This document shows, in pieces, positions 18,101-26,673 of a stretch of DNA of 64,000 bases. The notes under the pieces were generated by a model, which saw nothing but the letters and a program-made list of their open reading frames with translations, was not told the origin of the DNA and did not search any database. The stretch covers positions 124,001 through 188,000 of the forward strand of contig JBCCCR010000010.1 of NCBI GenBank assembly GCA_039033415.1, read 5' to 3'. This stretch comes from Pseudomonadota bacterium (GTDB lineage: Bacteria; Pseudomonadota; Gammaproteobacteria; Xanthomonadales; SZUA-38). The position numbers were made by a program, and so were the translations under genes. Positions within the stretch are counted from its first letter, which is position 1, and each line of letters opens with the position of its first letter.

Positions 18101-19418
18101 TGAAATCGGTGGGGCCAAGCAACCGGTGGTTGTTGGGCTGCTGCGCGGTGGCGACGGTAATGATCAGATTGTGGGTTACCGACGAGAGGGGCCAAGTCAG
18201 TGGACCGCGCTGCCTCTCACCTCACCCATAACAGCCATCAACCGCATGGTGGCCGACACGGTTAAGGGTCAGGCAAGCAGCCCATTCGTATGGGTGGCGT
18301 ATAGCAGCAACGTTCAGGGTGAACTGCGCCTCGCGCGCCTTGCACCGCAGGCCGGTATGTGGACAGACGCCTTCGTCGACGACGGCGACTCACCGGCCGT
18401 GATCGGCAACTTCCTGAGCCTTGTGATGACCCAGGAGCTCAACCCGAGCGACGTCCCCACTCGCAACATCCCAACCCTGGCTTACGACATCAACAGCCGC
18501 ACGGGTTTACGCTACGCTTTCCGATCCGGCACCTGGCGCTTTTGGGATCCCGCCGTCGATCTGGCGCCGGGTCAGCAGTTCCAGGAGTTGACCCACAACC
18601 TCCTTAACGACTCGCGTATCGATCCAGTGCTGGCTGTGGCCAGCAGCACCGGCAACGTCGATCTGCTCAGCCAGGACGGGGACGCCCTAAACGACGATGT
18701 CCACTTCACTCGCCAGGTTGTTGCAACCGATTTCGAAAATCGGAGCGACTTGGCGCTGCTGCTGAATGGCCGAACCTATATCGCTTATGACAACGCTGCC
18801 GGCGGGACCGTTGCCTCGGGCGCCGCGGCTGGCGGTCTAGCTACCATTGCAGAGCCCATAAGCTATGACGAAGACGACGACGAGCTCACCACCGCCCAGC
18901 TGATTGCCGGCATGTGTCTGGCCTTTTTCGAGGCGGTGAACAACGCACAAAAGGGCATGCCCCAGATGAGCCCCGTCGATGATGAGACGGTGCTCGGCGG
19001 GTGGGCTCAGATCTTTCAGCGGACCAGCGAGGGTCAGCGCTATATCGATTTTTACCGACGTAGCTTTCCCAAGATCGCTCGCTTGGTTGCTGAGGATCGA
19101 GGGCTGCGCCAGGACGCGATTGCGACACTGCAGAATTTCATGCCCGGCATTCAGGCGATGACCGAAGGTCGCGGTGACGACATAATCCTGGATGCCACGA
19201 TGCTGAGCAACGCGCTGGATATCTGGCAGCGCCTATCGGATCGCGACTCAGGGCCGCTGTCGGCCTTTATCGAAAGCGAGCTGGCGCGCTGGAACAACCT
19301 GGACGACTTTGACGGCCTGACGTTCGACGAATGGGGCCAGCAAATCGGTTTACAGGTGGGCCCGGTTGGCGGCAGCGATGTGCTGTTTGCCAACTCTTTT
19401 GAAACCTCGGCCCCCTAA
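15156..19418 (+). CDS. Very large secreted beta-propeller protein with Ca-binding insert and F-x-N-S-F-E tail
   Basis: The protein has 1420 residues. ATG 15156 gives a 25-residue polar lead before the hydrophobic signal MVAILLAIALTPLITSAG; ATG 15231 is an alternative start. Residues about 50-460 hold repeated PD40/TolB-like blades (S-A-D-G-S-S-V-V-F-A-S, S-D-S-G-R-Y-V-V-F-V-S, S-D-D-G-N-F-V-F-F-S-S). Near 477-510 there is a Cys-bounded acidic loop, DELDNDGDGDIDLADDGC, resembling thrombospondin type 3/EF-hand calcium sites. The middle to 1200 has more propeller-like strands, and the last 180 residues are helical. It ends DVLFANSFETSAP, a variant of the shared tail. It is probably exported to the surface; no catalytic motif was recognised. 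Confidence 0.83.
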   Translation: MEAASVFHNSLRPNDNPKLSQRLRTMVAILLAIALTPLITSAGVVLINDPLVRIVSRGIGGESANSFSSITGASAELEQLLFLSRATDLSGDPADDSGFNRLWLLDRATLSLQPADSPSGITPDGSTLEGSISADGSSVVFASSATNLVGSDSNGTSDVFALDVQTRTVTLLSTNRFSNPAAGPSNRPVVNADGRHVLFLSRADNLDLDSGIVRDFADLMALDRDSDTNGVLDETGTLAPRHLLPVGAPRDGLVPFFSFDLSDSGRYVVFVSSLTGITATAPGADYNAYFHDRDTDEDNVFDEPGAVLTQLLTAPSGLPFTENVNSIQISGDGFRVVLRTRTPELTPECTDTDCGVYALEFPAVQGVPDPTNATVLAALPGVSGTLSNDGTRLTYRTRADDDLRLRQLPAVSDESICLSETGRGGNRGCSVGIPSDDGNFVFFSSRSSNLVRRDANAENDVFLYAADGVPVPSPPLRACEDELDNDGDGDIDLADDGCFGPEDDDENVGQASLSGPVEDHTPGPGAFLTLDERGLAGRFPQLASGNGGLRRVVFQTDEFLGTSNPTPQIRLVSFDRFQRERIVLDRGYSPQVVMDSSNRWHVTHFDESGSLLYRRQDNLTPEALPDLLNPPINAGQPVASLLALDDQDQPLVLALREESDQLRLWRPGSSPVDISIPDTVSRIAFAQGAFGELLVVYNSRLNDMFQPINDLISIVLDSNGNLLSERRLALTDDVSGPISLSSDIYGLPHVVFRTADGALIYVTDRSGALETVSAPLGDRVTAAKVIFESDGFTPRILVSSQTEEPTWRAFAVAGDELNPVTPPPIQGKVGEFAIDNPTPQTLEYVYLEPTSGNLVHGDPDAAPWLRAPFTLDPNSSMRDLIAAPNRGAGGLNTVLGFTSAFAGGAGELVVYRRSVDASAWTRESVAPAAPQDAAAFNDNGTALVHFENLTGQLRFVDLANGTPSETIVAFTDFSSFAEVDLFEIGGAKQPVVVGLLRGGDGNDQIVGYRREGPSQWTALPLTSPITAINRMVADTVKGQASSPFVWVAYSSNVQGELRLARLAPQAGMWTDAFVDDGDSPAVIGNFLSLVMTQELNPSDVPTRNIPTLAYDINSRTGLRYAFRSGTWRFWDPAVDLAPGQQFQELTHNLLNDSRIDPVLAVASSTGNVDLLSQDGDALNDDVHFTRQVVATDFENRSDLALLLNGRTYIAYDNAAGGTVASGAAAGGLATIAEPISYDEDDDELTTAQLIAGMCLAFFEAVNNAQKGMPQMSPVDDETVLGGWAQIFQRTSEGQRYIDFYRRSFPKIARLVAEDRGLRQDAIATLQNFMPGIQAMTEGRGDDIILDATMLSNALDIWQRLSDRDSGPLSAFIESELARWNNLDDFDGLTFDEWGQQIGLQVGPVGGSDVLFANSFETSAP

Positions 19419-19491
19419 GACCAGGCCAAAATTCTCTGGCGGCCCCACCGATGCCGCGTGCTGGGCGATTTCAGGGCCGCCTGGTTCTTAG
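19415..19491 (+). terminator. Stem-loop after the 1420-residue protein gene
   Basis: CTAAGACCA (19415-19423) pairs with TGGTTCTTAG (19482-19491), and inside it GGCGGCCC (19438-19445) pairs with GGGCCGCC (19474-19481). The structure begins at the stop codon and is followed by a short T-rich stretch (cctatttt). It is a plausible intrinsic terminator, although the interior bulge is large. Confidence 0.5.
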
Positions 19492-19581
19492 GGTCCTATT
19501 TTCCTCAGAATCGCAACGGGAAAATTTGCAAACGAAACGGTGAATCCGCATGCTGGGGTCAGGCAAACGGGAGTCTCTTAT

Positions 19582-20958
19582 ATGCGTCATTCGCTAGCTG
19601 CGCTACTACTCTGCCTGGTGTTTTCGGTACCGACACCGTTTGCTATCGCGGGCGACGCAGAAGATCCCGACAAAATCTACATCGCCAGTCAGCTCGATTG
19701 GGTCCTCGGCGACGTCGATGAGCAGCGTCTCGACATGCTGCGGGAAAAGTCCGAAAGCCTGCGGCCGGACGAAGCGAATCGCTTGGCTTACCTGGACGCG
19801 CTCGTCGAGGAAGGTGGCGCGGCTCTGCTGCTGGACCAGCCTCGCTATGGACTCGATCGGCTGGAGACAGCAGAACGGATCGCCAATCGCTTTCTTGAGC
19901 GGGACGATCTCAAGCGCCTGCGACTGCAGCTCCTCCTATCTATGGCCTACGAGCGGAACCGCAAGCTGAAGCTCGCCGCCGAATCGCTGTCTCGCGCTCA
20001 GCAGGTTGTCGCGCTGCGTGAAGGAGCCGGAAGCGCGTCGCAGCTCAAGCTCATCTATCGCCGGGCGAGGCTGTTAACGGCAAACGGCTCGCTGTGGCTC
20101 GCCGGCAAGCAGTACCGGTCAGCGCTGCGGCTGACGCGCAAAACCTTTGGCGACGCCAGCCCCGAAACAGTAGAAGCCACCATCGCGCTCGGTACCTTTC
20201 TCCGCACGACCGGTGAATACAAAAAGTCGTTGACGGCATTCCGCAGGGCGATCAAGCGCATGCGCAACGCGGATAAGCAGTATCACCCGCTGGCCGTCCC
20301 GCTTCTGATGGAGCGGGCGGAGACCGCCTTAACTGGCCCGCTCGCCGAGCACGCGCTCGACCAGATGGCTCTGGCAATTCAGATCATGGATGAGAACGAG
20401 GCGTCGTTTTCCACAGAAGAACGGATCGTGGCAGCCTACCGGTACGGTGAAGTGCTGATGCTGCAACATCTGGAGGGTCGGGCCATGGTTCAGTTTAAGA
20501 AGGCCTGGGCACTGGCCGAAGCCGACAAACACGCTGATTGGCTTGCGCGCCTTGCCAAGCCAGAGCTGATCAGCAACCCGCTGTTCCGCGCAGGAAACCC
20601 GGGCGAGGCCGGCTTTTCGCTCAGTTACAACCTTTCCGCTGATGGCCGACCGAAACAGGTCGAAGTAACCGCAGCGGCAAACGACCACATTGCCGTCACC
20701 GAGTTCGCCAAGGACCTGCTGCGAAGCGCGAGAGTGCGTCCGCCCGTGATCGCGGGAGAGGGGCATGCCGTTGATGACCAGCAGCTCATCATGGTGTTTC
20801 AGCCTTATGACGGTCGAAACCATCACCAGCCGTTGTTCCACCTGCAGCGCAACCGGCCCCGGGCAACCTTGCGTGACAACTTCCGAAATCGACCGGCTTA
20901 TCGCCCGGACTTTCGGCCGCCGGCGCCAAGACCTGACGGCCGCAAGGTGCGTGTCTAG
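19582..20958 (+). CDS. Exported helical-repeat protein with TonB-C-like end
   Basis: The start is ATG 19582, preceded by GGGAG and opening a signal peptide (MRHSLAALLLCLVFSVPTPF); GTG 19540 upstream gives no signal. The 458-residue protein is mostly TPR-like alpha-helical pairs (residues about 30-320), for example the A-L-R-L-T-R-K-T-F-G-D-A-S-P-E-T-V repeat typical of tetratricopeptides. Residues about 350-420 look like a TonB C-terminal domain: F-S-L-S-Y-N-L-S-A-D-G-R-P-K-Q-V-E-V, then V-R-P-P-V-I-A-G. The tail is basic and Pro/Arg-rich. It is probably periplasmic, and an assembly or scaffold role is inferred from the TPRs. Confidence 0.8.
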   Translation: MRHSLAALLLCLVFSVPTPFAIAGDAEDPDKIYIASQLDWVLGDVDEQRLDMLREKSESLRPDEANRLAYLDALVEEGGAALLLDQPRYGLDRLETAERIANRFLERDDLKRLRLQLLLSMAYERNRKLKLAAESLSRAQQVVALREGAGSASQLKLIYRRARLLTANGSLWLAGKQYRSALRLTRKTFGDASPETVEATIALGTFLRTTGEYKKSLTAFRRAIKRMRNADKQYHPLAVPLLMERAETALTGPLAEHALDQMALAIQIMDENEASFSTEERIVAAYRYGEVLMLQHLEGRAMVQFKKAWALAEADKHADWLARLAKPELISNPLFRAGNPGEAGFSLSYNLSADGRPKQVEVTAAANDHIAVTEFAKDLLRSARVRPPVIAGEGHAVDDQQLIMVFQPYDGRNHHQPLFHLQRNRPRATLRDNFRNRPAYRPDFRPPAPRPDGRKVRV

Positions 20959-21024
20959 GCGAATCGCAGGATCGACAGCGCGCCGGATTATGGTTGGACT
21001 CGCACAGTAGGCGCTGCGCTCAGT

Positions 21025-21816
21025 TCAATGGTGATGCTCACGACGACGCATCATCCGGCGCTGTTCCCACCAGATCGCCGCCACCATGCCGAGGATCCCC
21101 CGGCCCGCCCGAAGTGATCCGAGCAGCGTCCCGCTGATTTTTGATCGTCCGATACGCTTCAGGCTCGACACCGGCACCTCCACCATGGACATTCCGTGCT
21201 GTATGGCCCGAAGCTGCATCTCGCAGGTCCAGCCGAAGGCGCGGTCCTCCATCGCCAGGCGGTCCAGAGCGCCGACACGAATGGCCCGAAACGGGCCAAG
21301 ATCGTTAACGTCGCAGCGCCAAAGAAGGCGAATCAGCGCCGACGAAAGCCAGTTGCCAAACTGCTGCTGCGGGGTGAGAGCACCCGGTTCACGGGCGCCC
21401 GCCACCCGGTTGCCGATCACCAGGTCCGCACCCTGACCGAGCGGAGCCAGTAATGCCGGGACTTCACTCACATCGACCGAACGATCCGCGTCAACAAAAA
21501 GCACGATGTCGTTTCCGTTTGCGCCGCCGCTCCGAACCCGACCCAACGCCCGCAGACAGGCTGCTCCATATCCCCGCTGTTCTTCACTGACCACAGTCGC
21601 GCCAGCGTCCCTGGCTACCACCGCGGTAGCGTCACGCGAGTTGTTGTCACATACGACGATATGATCCACAAACACATCACCGGCGGCATCGGTCAGCGCC
21701 CAAAGCTCAGCCACCACCAGTCCAACGCTGGGCGCTTCATCCAGCGCAGGAATCACGACCCAAACCCGCGAGCCGTTAAACACCTCGCCGCCCACTTCTG
21801 CGACTTGCCGTTGCAA
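21025..21816 (-). CDS. Family 2 glycosyltransferase (polyprenyl-phosphate sugar synthase type)
   Basis: The product has up to 263 residues; the start is uncertain (TTG 21816, or internal GTG codons at 21795 and 21783). It has a GT-A fold: VVIPALDEAPSVG at the nucleotide-sugar site, CDNNSRDAT, G-A-x-V-V-S-E-E-Q-R-G-Y-G-A-A, and the metal-binding D-A-D (FVDADRS). The later DLGPFRAIR and G-W-T-C-E-M-Q-L match dolichyl/undecaprenyl-phosphate mannosyl- or glucosyltransferases. No C-terminal membrane helices are present. It is divergent, 63 bp from an integral-membrane GT-C gene; the pair may make and use a lipid-linked sugar for envelope glycosylation (inference). Confidence 0.9.
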   Translation of the reverse strand: MQRQVAEVGGEVFNGSRVWVVIPALDEAPSVGLVVAELWALTDAAGDVFVDHIVVCDNNSRDATAVVARDAGATVVSEEQRGYGAACLRALGRVRSGGANGNDIVLFVDADRSVDVSEVPALLAPLGQGADLVIGNRVAGAREPGALTPQQQFGNWLSSALIRLLWRCDVNDLGPFRAIRVGALDRLAMEDRAFGWTCEMQLRAIQHGMSMVEVPVSSLKRIGRSKISGTLLGSLRAGRGILGMVAAIWWEQRRMMRRREHHH

Positions 21817-21879
21817 CGGTTCGAAAGCGGTACAGCGTTTTACTGGTCATTATGGCAAGCCTCGCTTGAGCGGTAGCCG

Positions 21880-23205
21880 GTGTTGATCAGAAGACCCGAA
21901 CTTGCTGTGTTCCATTTCAGCGGCCTGACCGCCGCAGTGGTCTGCGCCACCCTGGCCTACTACTCTCGGCAGGCTTTACCTCCAGACATCACGGTGTTTC
22001 TGGGTCTGTGCGGCGCCGGCTTTGTGCTCTCTCTGCTGGGGGACGGTGCCGTCTGGCGAGCTGGCGGCACAATCGGCATGAAGCCGGTGCTGCTGTGGTG
22101 TGTTGTCCTGCGTCTGGTTGCGGTCGGTGGCGAGCCGGTCTACGAAGACGACTACTTCCGTTATCTGTGGGACGGCCGGCAGACGGTGGAAAACGGTACG
22201 CCCTACGCAAGCGTGCCCTCCGATGCCTTTCTGGACGAAAACGACGACCGCTGGACCGACATCCTGGATCAGATCAACAATCCTGACATCGGCACCATTT
22301 ATGGGCCGGTCAACCAGTACGTCTTTGCACTCGCATACCTGATCGCGCCGGGCTCCGTGTTTGTGCTCCAGGTGATGATGGCCGCGGCAGATTTGCTTCT
22401 GGTTTTGCTCCTTTCGCTGCTGCTCAGAGATCTGGGTCGCGCGACCTTGGCACCGGTGGTGCTCTATGGATTCAGCCCGCTGGTCCTGAAAGAGTTTGCG
22501 ATGACCACGCACCCGGACGTGCTGATGCTGACCGCCCTCGTGGCCAGCCTGCTGACCTGGCGTCGAGGTCATCTGTCGGCTACCGCAATGCTGCTGGGCA
22601 TGGCCGTCGCGGCAAAGGTGTTTGCTTTTGTTGTCGCGCCGCTGCTGCTGCGCTGGCGCTGGCGGAGCTGGCTGATTTTTGCGGCAACCGTGCTCGCGTT
22701 TCACCTCCCTCTCAGCGGTCGTTTCGGCGGCAGTGCCGGTCTAGCGGCCATGGCCGGGGAGTGGCTGTTCAACGCGCCGCTCTATTATCTGCTGCTGGAC
22801 AGCCTGGATCTCCGGACGTTGAAAATGACGCTGTTTCTGGTCTTTGCCAGCCTATGCGCCGGCTACTTCTTTGCCAGCCATTATCACCACACAACGCCGC
22901 CGGCTCCGCCTCGCGGCGACTGGCTGTATCTGGCGATGCTGCTTGCCGTCCCGGTATTGAATCCCTGGTACTACCCGCTGGTGCTGGTATTTGCGGTGAT
23001 CTATCCCACAGTCTGGGCCTGGCTGGGCTCCTTCACGGTTCTGCTGGCGTACGCGACCGGACTGCAGCTTCTGCAGCCTGGCCTGCAGCCCTACGAACAG
23101 CCCGCCTGGGTGCTTTGGGTCGAGTTTGGACCGGTGGCTGTCGCCCTGCTGGCAACGGCCCTTCGGCCCTTCCTGCAAAAACGACTTAGGCAAGCATCAG
23201 CTTGA
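21880..23205 (+). CDS. GT-C-fold integral membrane glycosyltransferase
   Basis: The 441-residue protein starts at GTG 21880 and has roughly ten to twelve hydrophobic helices. The first long loop holds the acidic YEDDYFRYLWDG motif typical of GT-C enzymes that take sugars from polyprenyl-phosphate donors, followed by NNPDIGTIYGPV. GT-C catalytic acidic residues lie at exactly such a first-loop position. It resembles bacterial mannosyltransferases (GT87/MptB-like). The divergent GT2 gene could provide its lipid-linked donor. The 3' end overlaps the convergent small gene by 20 bp. Confidence 0.85.
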   Translation: MLIRRPELAVFHFSGLTAAVVCATLAYYSRQALPPDITVFLGLCGAGFVLSLLGDGAVWRAGGTIGMKPVLLWCVVLRLVAVGGEPVYEDDYFRYLWDGRQTVENGTPYASVPSDAFLDENDDRWTDILDQINNPDIGTIYGPVNQYVFALAYLIAPGSVFVLQVMMAAADLLLVLLLSLLLRDLGRATLAPVVLYGFSPLVLKEFAMTTHPDVLMLTALVASLLTWRRGHLSATAMLLGMAVAAKVFAFVVAPLLLRWRWRSWLIFAATVLAFHLPLSGRFGGSAGLAAMAGEWLFNAPLYYLLLDSLDLRTLKMTLFLVFASLCAGYFFASHYHHTTPPAPPRGDWLYLAMLLAVPVLNPWYYPLVLVFAVIYPTVWAWLGSFTVLLAYATGLQLLQPGLQPYEQPAWVLWVEFGPVAVALLATALRPFLQKRLRQASA

Positions 23206-23593
23206 AACGCTTGTTGAGGTAGTAAACGACCGCAACCAGATCGTTTCGGGTTAGCAGGCCAGCGATCTGCTGTTCCGGCATTTCACAGTTGTACAGACTC
23301 GCTGCAAAGTTGGTGGCATTGGCATCCCGAAACGGTTTAACCGTTTTTCGCTTCAGCTTGGCCAGTTCACCAGACTCAGGATCAACAACACAAAACTTCA
23401 ACTTGCCGTAGTCCCGGACCCTTCCCTTAAAGACGGCTTTGCCCTGGTCGTATAGCGGGTCAACCTGCCGCTGCCGACCCTGTAGCTGCCCGTCCTGGAG
23501 CTGAGTTGGGCGGGCGACGCTACCGGACGCTTCCGCAGGGGTGCCCACCAAAAAAAGGCTGCCAAACAATAAGAGGCCGATTGCTTTTTTCAT
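23186..23593 (-). CDS. Small exported protein of unknown function
   Basis: The protein has 135 residues and a clear signal peptide (MKKAIGLLLFGSLFLVGTPAEA). The mature part is basic, with DPLYDQGKAVFKGR, a pair of Cys residues (F-C-V-V-D-P and Y-N-C-E-M-P), and a closing Y-Y-L-N-K-R-F-K-L. The spacing recalls small cytochrome-like proteins, but there is no C-x-x-C-H haem motif, so no haem is predicted. The two Cys could form a disulfide. It overlaps the 3' end of the GT-C gene on the opposite strand. Confidence 0.7.
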   Translation of the reverse strand: MKKAIGLLLFGSLFLVGTPAEASGSVARPTQLQDGQLQGRQRQVDPLYDQGKAVFKGRVRDYGKLKFCVVDPESGELAKLKRKTVKPFRDANATNFAASLYNCEMPEQQIAGLLTRNDLVAVVYYLNKRFKLMLA

Positions 23594-23741
23594 CGGTTTT
23601 GTCCTTCGTTAGGGGCTGACGAGACGCCCGTTCAAAAAGCAGACCGTGAAAATCGAAATTTGATCGCAAAACTTCAAAGGGTAGATTACGTGTCGGAAGG
23701 AAATGGGAACAGAGCATCCACTAACGGCCGAACCAAATCAC

Positions 23742-23863
23742 GGGGACAGAACAAGGTGCCAGGTCGGCCCTATATGACCGGTTTCGCAGTGATGTCTCGC
23801 TAGCGCTAACTGAAGTCACGCCCGAGAGGTTCTCTTGAGAAATTGCACCTGATCCTGACCCCT
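23742..23863. repeat. Dispersed 122-bp MITE-like element, copy 1
   Basis: The element begins GGGGACAGAACAAGGTGCC and ends GCACCTGATCCTGACCCCT, so its ends are imperfect inverted repeats. It aligns along its whole length with the segment at 28253-28373: the first 30 bp share about 24 positions, and GAGCTAACT/GCGCTAACT is shared in the middle. It has no coding capacity. Confidence 0.65.
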
Positions 23864-23926
23864 ACACCACCTAGTCGCCAAGCAACAGATGCGGGTCCTA
23901 GCTCAACCGTCTGGCTTTCCAAACTA

Positions 23927-23981
23927 GTGCAAAAACTGCACCAAATCGTAGCAAAAATACCCAAAATGGTGCACAAGTGCA
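23927..23981. promoter_or_regulatory. Inverted pair of TGCACC sites upstream of a TonB receptor gene
   Basis: GTGCAAAAACTGCACC (from 23927) contains the palindrome GTGCA-n5-TGCAC. An inverted copy, GGTGCACAAGTGCA, lies at 23968-23981. The two are separated by about one to two helical turns and sit some 90-140 bp before the receptor ATG. This looks like an operator for an unidentified regulator; it could also be chance. Confidence 0.35.
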
Positions 23982-24068
23982 GAGATCTTGCTGTTATCTC
24001 CAGAGAGTCCTTTACGCCATCGGCGTATTTGCTATACAGGATGATTCCGCTGACCAAGGAACCAACCT

Positions 24069-26561
24069 ATGCGACGTCACAACTTGATTTCGAATGTCCA
24101 TACCGATCGGAATGCGACCCGGGAGGTCGCCAAAAACCGATTGGGAATGGCCATCCGCGCGGCACTTTTGCTGCCAGCGGCGGCGACGGTGGTGCCATCG
24201 ATTTCATCGGCCCAAGACACCGTCATCGAAGAGATCACCGTGACAGCCACCAGGCGAGACGCCTCGGTGCAAGACGTGCCTATCAACATCTCAGCGATCG
24301 GCGCAGCGCAGATTGAAGAGCAGGGCTTCGACAATATCAGCGAGCTTTTGGCATACGTTCCGGGTATCAACGCAGTCAATCAAGGTGGCCGTAATGGCAA
24401 CGAAATCATCGTCCGTGGACTCAACGCCGACCCGCTCGGGCAGGGTGGCGGCAACGACATCGGCACCACGGTAGCCACCTACATTGGCGAGGTTCCGATT
24501 CCGCTCGATTTTCGCCTGCGAGACCTGCAGCGGGTGGAGGTTTTGCTGGGGCCCCAGGGCACGCTCTACGGCGCCGGCACCTTGGGCGGCGCCGTGCGCT
24601 ACATTCCCAACAAACCCAATGCCCAGGAACGGCTATTCCAGGTTCGGGGAGATACTTACTCGATCGGGGAAGGTAGCGGCATCAGCGTTGATGTGGGCGC
24701 GACCTTCAACCTGCCTCTGTCAGACACGTTTTCCATCCGTGGCACGGTTGATCGGCTGGATGACAAAGGCTTTGTAGACTACCCCGCAGTCGTTCAGCAG
24801 CCCGGGGTGTCCGAGCCGGACGTGGATCTGAATGACCCCGCTGCCGTAGCGGCGAACCTGGCGCCGGTCAGTGATGCCAACGGTCAGGATCTGCTGTCAG
24901 GCCGGTTTGCCGTTCGCTGGGAACCCAACGATCGGCTCGACGCCACCCTCACCTACTACTTCCAAGAGGAAGACAACGAAGGGCGAACCGTTTCCAGCAA
25001 CCGCGGTGCATTCCCGGTTGGTCGCTATGCCTCCGCCAGCCGGGTGCTGGAACCCAACGAGGAAGAGAGCTCGCTGCTGGCGCTCGAGGTGATCGCTGAT
25101 CTAGGCTTCGCCGAGCTCACCTCCGCGACTGGTCTTGGGAATTACGAGGAAGTAGGACAGCGGGACCAGACAGACCTCCTGATCAGCCTGGAGTATTCCT
25201 ACGAAACCTTCCCGACCTTCACCGCATTCACCCGGGAAGAGGAGGAAGATGAGTTCTTCAGTCAGGAGGTGCGACTGGTCTCCTCCAATCCGGGGCGCAT
25301 CAACTGGATTGTTGGCGGCTTTTACAACAAACTTGAAACCGTAGGCTCATCCTCCGAGTTCACCCCGGGCTACGCGGCCTTCGCTGGTTTCGATCGGCCG
25401 GACGACCTCGAGTACTTTTCCGCCAGCTCTTCCGAGATCGAGGAAAAGGCGGTTTACGGCGAGATTGGTTTCGAAATCACCGATCGCTGGCAGGTTACGC
25501 TTGGCGGCCGCTACTACGAATACGACGTGCAGAGTCAGAGCACGGTCGATTTTCCGCTGTTTGATCCGGGCTTCGTAGCGGCCAGCCTCGGCGAAATCCA
25601 AAGTCGGGCCTTTGACCCGGAGCTTGCCCAAAGTGACGACGGCACGCTGCTGAAGATCAACACCTCCTACGACATCACCGAGGACCTCAGCGTGTACGCC
25701 ACCATCAGTGAAGGATTTCGCCTTGGAGAGAGCAATGGTGGGGGGGCCTGTCCCGACTTTGACCCCAACGCCAGCCAGGGTAACTGCAATCTGGCTCCAG
25801 GCCAGCAGTTTGGACCTGGCCCCGACGACTTTGCTCAGTTTGATGAGCGCCAATTCGGGCCGGATACCACTCGAAACCACGAGCTGGGCGTCAAGTCCCG
25901 CTGGCTCGATGGCTCTCTGACACTGAACGGCGCGGTGTACTTCGTCGACTGGGATGACCCACAGCTGTCTTCTGCAACCGTCAACGCGAGCATCCCAATT
26001 ACCATCAATGCCAATGGCGCCGAGTCCAAAGGCCTAGAACTCAGCGCCGATTGGCTGGCGACAGACGATCTGCGGGTTCGCGCCGCCTACAGTTATACCG
26101 ACAGCGAACTTTCTGCCGCCGTTCCGTCCCTGATCAGAGCGATTACCACGCCGGGTTTCGGCACCGCGTTTGAGGATGGTCAGCCGGGAGACCGCCTGCC
26201 CGGGTCCCCGGAGTCGCAGCTTTCCCTTTTTGCCAGCTACGTCCAGTCGCTTCCCAATGGGAAAGACCTCACCTACAACTTCGGATATGCCTGGCAGGAC
26301 GATGTGCTGTCGCGCACCGGGGCGCGCGGCGATAGTCTGACTCTGGACTCATTCGGCATTGCCGACCTGTCTGTCGTATATGAGTCTGACAGCTGGATGG
26401 TGACCGGGTACGTGACCAACCTGTTCGATGAGTTCGCCGAATCGGGTGCGCAAAGCAGTGCGCCTTTCAACCAGGTGGTGGAAGGTGCATCGGTGCGCAG
26501 TTTCCTGACTCAGGTGCTTCGTCCGCGTACCGTAGGTGCCCGCTTCACCTACCGATTCTAA
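24069..26561 (+). CDS. TonB-dependent receptor
   Basis: The protein has 830 residues; ATG 24069 is preceded by AAGGAACC. A long signal region (to about residue 49, ending SISSAQ) is followed by a TonB box, EEITVTATRR. The plug domain contains DVPINISAI, LLAYVPGIN, IIVRGLN, RVEVLLGPQGTLYGAGTLGG and YIPNKP. The barrel runs to the end and closes with GARFTYRF, an outer-membrane terminal-Phe signature. The G-P-Q-G-T-L-Y-G-A-G type of plug is usual in receptors for carbohydrates or other organic nutrients rather than siderophores (family tendency only). A TPR-sulfotransferase gene follows 112 bp downstream on the same strand. Confidence 0.94.
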   Translation: MRRHNLISNVHTDRNATREVAKNRLGMAIRAALLLPAAATVVPSISSAQDTVIEEITVTATRRDASVQDVPINISAIGAAQIEEQGFDNISELLAYVPGINAVNQGGRNGNEIIVRGLNADPLGQGGGNDIGTTVATYIGEVPIPLDFRLRDLQRVEVLLGPQGTLYGAGTLGGAVRYIPNKPNAQERLFQVRGDTYSIGEGSGISVDVGATFNLPLSDTFSIRGTVDRLDDKGFVDYPAVVQQPGVSEPDVDLNDPAAVAANLAPVSDANGQDLLSGRFAVRWEPNDRLDATLTYYFQEEDNEGRTVSSNRGAFPVGRYASASRVLEPNEEESSLLALEVIADLGFAELTSATGLGNYEEVGQRDQTDLLISLEYSYETFPTFTAFTREEEEDEFFSQEVRLVSSNPGRINWIVGGFYNKLETVGSSSEFTPGYAAFAGFDRPDDLEYFSASSSEIEEKAVYGEIGFEITDRWQVTLGGRYYEYDVQSQSTVDFPLFDPGFVAASLGEIQSRAFDPELAQSDDGTLLKINTSYDITEDLSVYATISEGFRLGESNGGGACPDFDPNASQGNCNLAPGQQFGPGPDDFAQFDERQFGPDTTRNHELGVKSRWLDGSLTLNGAVYFVDWDDPQLSSATVNASIPITINANGAESKGLELSADWLATDDLRVRAAYSYTDSELSAAVPSLIRAITTPGFGTAFEDGQPGDRLPGSPESQLSLFASYVQSLPNGKDLTYNFGYAWQDDVLSRTGARGDSLTLDSFGIADLSVVYESDSWMVTGYVTNLFDEFAESGAQSSAPFNQVVEGASVRSFLTQVLRPRTVGARFTYRF

Positions 26562-26673
26562 TAGCCTTGGTATCGGGTGGGCCAAGAGCCCCCCGATTTC
26601 CACGGGGACAAAATTTCGGCCGCCGCGCTCATCTCGGGTATGCTCGTGACCCGCCTCGACCTCCTTTGCTGAC

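Larger units (their letters stand above)
23594..24068. other. Intergenic region: dispersed repeat copy and receptor promoter
   Basis: No gene is seen. The region holds one copy of a 122-bp dispersed element (23742-23863) and, closer to the downstream receptor gene, an inverted pair of TGCACC-containing sites. The leader ends with AAGGAACC about 6 nt before the receptor ATG. Confidence 0.6.

Noticed and set aside
23186-23593. Cytochrome c assignment for the small exported protein
   Set aside because: There is no C-x-x-C-H motif, so haem attachment is not supported.
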